64,000 nucleotides of DNA from Corythucha ciliata. Lineage: Eukaryota; Arthropoda; Insecta; Hemiptera; Tingidae. Under the pieces are notes generated by a model. The model worked only from the letters and a program-made list of their open reading frames with translations. It did not search any database and was not told the origin of the DNA. This document shows, one piece after another, positions 58,838 to 64,000 of this stretch; position 1 is the stretch's first letter, and the number at the start of each line of letters is the position of its first letter. The stretch lies in the NCBI GenBank assembly GCA_038030265.1, contig CM075942.1, forward strand, positions 48,388,751 to 48,452,750, in the 5' to 3' direction. Both the position numbers and the translations under genes were made by a program.

Positions 58838-60311
58838 GTGAGGTTTTCACTTTTATTTTGTATAATAGTGGTATAACAAACACCCACGCCTAAAAATATT
58901 TCTTTGGGATGAGATCTCGTGTGATTCCATCGCTCATCATTATAATTGGCTTTCACTTTTCAATGAAAATAATAATAACGAGCTTTCCTTTCATACGAAG
59001 TTCCTTTTCTTTTCATTTTTTTAACACACTAAACGTGTGAGCTCATTCCTTGCGAAACTTCTTTTGTTGTAAAAGCCACACACTTCATAAAAGGCGTTAG
59101 TTTCGCGGTTTTAAGCTATCCCACACGCGCACTTCTCATGAAAAAAAAAAAAAAAAAAATGCTCCATATTATCGTTGTAGCGAGAAACTTTTTTTCACGA
59201 TTAAAGTAATCATACCTCGTATTTATAACCGTGGCACGACGATAAATCATACGTGACAGATGGGAAGGCATGGTGGGGTTTGAGTGGGCGTGTTGATATT
59301 GTAGCCACTCAATAAAAATATCGGTCTCTCACTCTCTCTCTCTTTCGCTCTGAACAAGCTGATTTACAACGCTTTTAGAACTCGATAGATGTTTTGTTTG
59401 ATTTTTTCGAATTAAATCATTTTTTGGGGGTTTCAAACGATGGCGGGGAAGAGAGGCGTGGGGCTACATTAATGATGACACTTTTAACGAAACAAAAAAA
59501 AATGTGAACGAGTCCGTGGGCCGCCCGAAAAAACACGCTCTTTCAACTTGTATTTTCCATGACTTTGGTTCTCATAAATTTCGGACACATGTACGACGTA
59601 ACATGTTGGGGGTAAGGGGGACGCTTATTTAAACGCTCGCCCGCTCTCAAAATCCCAGGGAGAGATTCTCTTCTGTTACTTACATTTACATAATTTTCAA
59701 ATCTTCAGAAATTAAGATCTGTTCGCCCCCCCTGGGGCGAATGAGGGGATGTAACTAAAAATTATTTTTCTTCTGGAAATTGACTACAATGGCTTTAAAG
59801 AGGTATAATATCTTTCTTGACATAAATTGAAAACGAATACTAAAAAACCGGGGGGGGGGGGATAGTAGAGGTGGGGCAAAAAGCGAGGGATGGTCTCGGG
59901 CAGAGATGGTTTAAGTATAGTTTTTCCTTCAACGTATCATCTGCCCCTTTAGATGCTCGTCTGGCCTGGAGGCGGGGGCGTAGGTGAAATACCAAAATTA
60001 GGTCAGTCGTCCTGTACGGTCGTGATATTGGCGTTATCGTTAGATGATCACATGAGTTTGAGCGAATGGTGTACCCAAGTTGACAGCGCGTAAAACTCCC
60101 TGTGACTTTAGTTTGATTATTCACTTTCAGACGAAAAATAGTCAATGTTGAAGCGAAAGTAGCGTTGCCAGACGTTTCGGACATTTTTTATAGTTAGAAT
60201 TCTGTCCGCATAAATGTTTCAAGATTGAGGAAAGTGTGAGAGGAGGGAGTGTGAGCGAATATATCGCCATGTCTCCAGATTGCCAAAATACAAACTGGTC
60301 CTTCGCTGACC
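58838..60311. other. start of the downstream intron, no gene recognised
   Basis: It begins with donor gtgagg. It contains an A run (59142-59159), a ct microsatellite (59330-59346) and a G run (59850-59860). No further exon with both splice signals was seen. Confidence 0.4.
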
Positions 60312-61267
60312 CAGGCGCGGATCCAGACAACTTGTTCATGGGGTGGGGGGTGGGGGATTCCACTGAAGCCACTTCAACAGCAAGAACATAATTAGGAACT
60401 TATTATTGATCCTTATAGAGCAATCAGGACCGGGACTATGTACGCATTGAAAAGCCATGCAAAAAGACAAGACGTTCACAATCTCAGTGTATGAACTCAG
60501 TGGAGTCTACGCAACGCAAACATAGAACTTGTGAACTGGCCTTTATAAACTCATTAATAAACGTAAACATAAGGTCCGTTCCATTGTTCTGCACTAGCTA
60601 CACTAGTGTAGAAAACCATGTGTCTGAAGACGAATTCTCATCGAACAACATTTCGTTTTAATACGTCGTGACAAAAGGAAATTTCAACACAACGACTTTG
60701 GCGTGTGACCCAACAGAATTATCCTCAACGAAACCGTCGAAGAAATTACCAATATCTACGGATACATCGACGCCTCGAAGTTCAACCCCTCTCTTCACAT
60801 CGTTCACGTCTCGATCCATCCCCAAGAAGGCCATTTTTCATACAGATCGCTGATTGTGTGAACAGGTAGATTTCCCTGTAAATTATTTCTTTGCTCTGAA
60901 AACTATCTTTATTGCCTGGTGAAAGTCTTCAACTTTTGCTTCGACGATCACAGCAGGAATGAGCACATTTAAGCTAAAAGACTTCAGCGTTTGTTCGGGA
61001 AGGCGATCCTTAATGTCGTTAAGAGTGTGGTCTAGAACAGAAGGAATGAATATACTTTTCCGAAAGTACTACTCTTCTGGATTTGAATCCGAGTAGTTTT
61101 CTCGGTTTGCAGACTGGTTGATATGTAGAGGAAAGTTTTCACCTAATTTATCTTGGAGAAAGCTGATTATTTTCAGAAAAAACAATCAATGACCATATAT
61201 ATTTAAAAGGGTCGCAGAGGGAAATTGGGGGGGGGGTCATTCTACCCCCCACTTGGATCCGCGCCTG
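60312..61267 (-). mobile_element. decayed hAT-like element, 956 bp
   Basis: The 14-bp termini CAGGCGCGGATCCA at the left and tggatccgcgcctg at the right are perfect inverse copies, each followed inward by G/C runs as in many hAT elements. The flanking octamers (cgctgacc and cacgacta) do not match well, so the target duplication has decayed or the ends come from different copies. A transposase remnant is inside. Confidence 0.65.
60883..61090 (-). pseudogene. hAT transposase remnant (ZMYM1-like)
   Basis: Minus-strand text YFRKSIFIPSVLDHTLNDIK, then DRLPEQTLKSFSLNVLIPAV and AIKIVFRAKK before TAA at 60885-60883, follows the pattern of the hAT region that in the 53856-55535 copy reads EYWMRSIFIPYLESFISSLE. 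A stop precedes YFRKS. Only a small part of the protein is left. Confidence 0.5.
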
Positions 61268-61384
61268 CACGACTAACCCCGAAGGAACTTCCCCCCTCCC
61301 TCCCGAAGTTCCACGGGGTCATTACGCACTGAAATTTTGTTTTTTGTGCTTCCCTTCTCCCTTTTCATGCGGGGTGAGAAACCC

Positions 61385-61965
61385 CCATGATCGATTGAAC
61401 GAGCGAAATTGGCCGAGATGAAGTTTCAAATTGCCAAAGGAGTGAAGTTTGAAGCTCGGAAGCGCCAGTTCCCTCAAAATTTGTCATCTTGAAATGCCAA
61501 ATTGGCGAATATGGTTTTTTGAAAGAGCTGTACCCACGAAATTTAAATTTAAAATAGCCAAGGGCGCGATATGTATTATTGAGAGCGGCAAAGCCTTGAA
61601 ATTGATTCATAAAAGAACCAAACGTGACGCTTGGTTTTGGGAAAGTGCCAATCCCGCGAAACGATTTTTTAGAAGAGGGAAAGCATCCCAATGAGGTTTT
61701 GAAAGAATGAAAGGCACGAAATTGTTATTTGGAAGCGCGGTATAGAATTTATGTTATGAAGTGGTGAAACCACAATGAGTAAAAATGGTAATTTGAAAAA
61801 CCAAAACTGATGAAATTTGGTTTTGAGTGAGTCAGCCCTCAGAATCAGAATTGATTTCCTAAAGGAGCAACTGAATTTTTGACGAGCCAAGGCTGCAAAG
61901 TTTAGATTTTAAAGAGCCCATGTCGGCTAAATTCTGAATTCCAGAGGCTGGCCTGCGAAATTGTT
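61385..61965 (+). repeat. minisatellite family B array
   Basis: About 15 units with gcgaaattggccgagatgaa, cacgaaatttaaatttaaaa, gatgaaatttggttttgagt and similar, at 33-37 bp spacing. Confidence 0.72.
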
Positions 61966-61984
61966 TTCATGAAGTTTGGAACAT

Positions 61985-62075
61985 AGTACAGGAAATAAAG
62001 TTAAAAAAAAAAGCAGAATAGCGGCAAAATTCGGCCCAACTTCAAATGGGGCACTAAAAATTCCTTTCATTCATT
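61985..62075 (+). repeat. dispersed repeat shared with 15261-15345
   Basis: agtacaggaaataaag, then gcagaatagcggcaaaattc and ggcccaacttcaaatg, closely match 15263-15330. Flanks differ on both sides. Confidence 0.75.
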
Positions 62076-62279
62076 TTTATTATATGCCAACACAAAATTA
62101 AATTGTAAGGCCACGTCAAAGTTATAACAAATTGAAAAAAAAAAACAAAAACAAATGCTTACAAAGTGACAACAAAATCACAGGTGTTAATTACAGATGG
62201 AGAAGAATTCTTCGACGCTGCATATGCATCGACGAAGCAAGAGCTCCCGAACACCTCTCTTGAAATCCCAGCCTTTGAG

Positions 62280-64000
62280 ATTTTTTAGGCGGCCCGGCAA
62301 CGCTTTGTACAGCCTGACCCCCATCGACGAGATGCGGCTGTTCGCTGAGTCACCGCGAGGCGACACCTGCGAGCCCCAAGACGCTCTCTGTTTCGCGTTG
62401 AATAGGCGTGCTCAGGCGCTAAAAATTGATCCGCATGAAGCTTCACGTACGATACCATTTCAAGGACATATAATGCGCCGGAAGAGTGAGTATCGCAAGC
62501 TCTGAAAAAAGCGGCCGGCAAGAAGTGCGGGAGTGAACACCACACATTATTCGTATCGCCGCTTTCTATAATTTGAAGACGCGCGTCACGCTGTTCGAAT
62601 TTCTCCACAGGAGAATGCCGTATGACAGATGACTCGCAAAAAAGGAGTAGTACACCATCCGCAGAACAGAAGCCGAGACGAGACCCACAAGGCGTCGCAT
62701 CGCGAAGATACTTCACGATAGGACCTTACACAGGTGAGTGATGTGGCTGGTCCAGGAGAGTCGATTATCCATGTAAAACCCGAGGAATTTTACTTCGGAA
62801 GCACTGGTCAACGAGGAGGTCAGATTGAGTGTCAGGTCCTGAGTTTTAGCTGAGTTTAGATGCAGACGATTGGCCACGCACCAGTCACCGATTTCGGAAG
62901 AGCATTGATTAAGCAAACGTCTGCATCCCTCATCGTCACCATCCCGGCACATCATGGTAACATCATCAGCAAACGGATAGTGTTGACGTTGCCTTTAGTT
63001 AAAGCGCGAGGCAAATCATTAATGAATAACAAAAACAACACCGGACCCAACCGGATCCCCGTCTGACTCCGAGATTTCTGCACTCCAGAAGATCAGATAC
63101 CTCACTGCCAAATTCGCAATACTGACTCCAGCCGTTAAGGTAAGACTCAAGAAACCACAAAGAGAGGACAAAACCCATAATGCTGCAGTTTAGCCAAGAG
63201 AATTTCCACATTCACTGAATCGAACGCTTTAGATAGGTCAAACAGGCGAACGGACACCCGTTGCCTGGATTCGAGATGCTCGAGACAGTCATCAACAAGC
63301 TTTATGGCCACAGCAGTAGTGGAGCGTCCCATGCGAAAGCCAAACTGATGGTCCGAGATAACCTTGTGCTGCTCGAGGAAGAAGACTATCCTCGAAAGGA
63401 TAATGTTTTCGATGACTTCGGCCAATACAGGAATTATTGAGATGGGTCTGTAGCTATCGAAGGATGTCGCAGACGATTTGGGCAAAGGTATTGCCTTGGA
63501 GACTTTGAGGGAATTAGGGAACACCACAAAGCATATATATATTGATCAAGTGGGCAAGAGGCTCACACACAGTCGACGCAATAGCTTTGAGACAGCGGGA
63601 TGACATGCCCAAGAAATCCTGCGAAGCCGACGACTTCAAGCGACCTATAGAAGCGTATACCTCCTCAACAGTGGTAAGTTCCAAGGCAAGAGAGGGAGGG
63701 GCGCCGAAACTTGATCTAGATAAACCATAAAGGAAGTCTCAGTGGGATGCAAAGAGTCAACCATCCTCGAGGCACTGTCACGGAAATGTACGTTGAAATC
63801 CGAGGCCGTTAGATTCGAACCTGGCATGGGTTTCTTCAAGGGCTTGCTATTCAGTTCCCTATGAATAACAATTCTCCACAATTCACGAGACCTGTTCACG
63901 GACGACGTAATTCGTTCGTCGTTATGCGCCCGTCTAGCGACGGACAAAGCTGTGCGATACTCTTTTGATGCGAACTTCCAGGATTCGAAGAGTCCGCAAC
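62280..64000 (-). pseudogene. Jockey/CR1-like LINE reverse transcriptase, broken, runs off the window
   Basis: On the minus strand, from the window end inward, the pre-RT region comes first (ELWRIVIHRELNSKPLKK, about 63870). RT fingers follow (SYRPISIIPVLAEVIENIIL, about 63430, and HQFGFRMGRSTTAVAIKLVD, about 63330). LFDLSKAFDSVNVEIL (about 63220) has the first catalytic Asp, and FADDVTMMCRDGDDEGCR (about 62950) has the catalytic FADD box. Then come LHLNSAKTQDLTL and FLGFYMDNRLSWTSHI (about 62770-62850) of the thumb. Frameshifts near 63165, 63070 and 62960 and stops in the C-terminal part show it is dead. The 5' half lies outside the window. It differs in sequence from the LINE at 281-3100. 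Confidence 0.85.

Noticed and set aside
60668..60853. 61-codon plus-strand ORF rich in Ser and Thr
   Set aside because: It lies antisense inside a decayed hAT element and shows no recognisable family, so it is more likely a chance frame.

Overview
This is a 64 kb piece of a eukaryotic genome, most probably an arthropod. The evidence is GT-AG introns, very long repeat-filled introns, Jockey/R1-type LINEs, Ginger, hAT and Tigger-like DNA transposons, and abundant homopolymer runs. Nothing in it looks bacterial or like an organelle. Almost the whole window appears to be intron of one plus-strand host gene, colonised repeatedly by transposons and by two families of degenerate minisatellite.

Host gene: three short plus-strand exons can be supported: 12-50, 22689-22777 and 58656-58837. 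Their splice sites are good and their phases are compatible (1/1, then 0/0, ending in phase 2). They are separated by introns of about 22.6 and 35.9 kb. The third exon is clearly protein-like, ending in a leucine-rich stretch (ADLLAKLANDLRQAYP). It resembles, from memory only, the start of a formin GBD/FH3-type region such as multiple wing hairs. The gene continues beyond both ends of the window.

Intron 1 (51-22688): a broken Jockey-like LINE on the minus strand (281-3100) is split by an insertion with subterminal inverted repeats and an internal tandem duplication (1677-2557). After it come TIR miniature elements at 7721-7903, 10997-11371 (Tigger/pogo type) and 15608-16005 (TTAA flanks), a hAT-type element at 18669-20201, minisatellite arrays and an R1-like LINE tail at 21125-21562.

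Intron 2 (22778-58655): the main feature is a nested structure at 27323-32147. A very long inverted-repeat element carries inside it a 755-bp TIR element and a 2,560-bp Ginger-type transposon. The Ginger copy has 4-bp TATA target duplications and a spliced integrase-like transposase with one in-frame stop. Further on lie a second copy of the 1677-2557 family (35575-36050), several foldback elements (41081-41711, 46032-46234, 51106-51452) and a tRNA-like sequence (47135-47206). A three-layer nest at 53294-56860 holds a broken ZMYM1-like hAT transposase with a perfect 8-bp target duplication.

Right end (58838-64000): a decayed hAT relic (60312-61267), a minisatellite array, and a broken LINE on the minus strand (62280 to the window end). 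Exon and element boundaries were read by eye; repeat-family names are by resemblance, not by database search.
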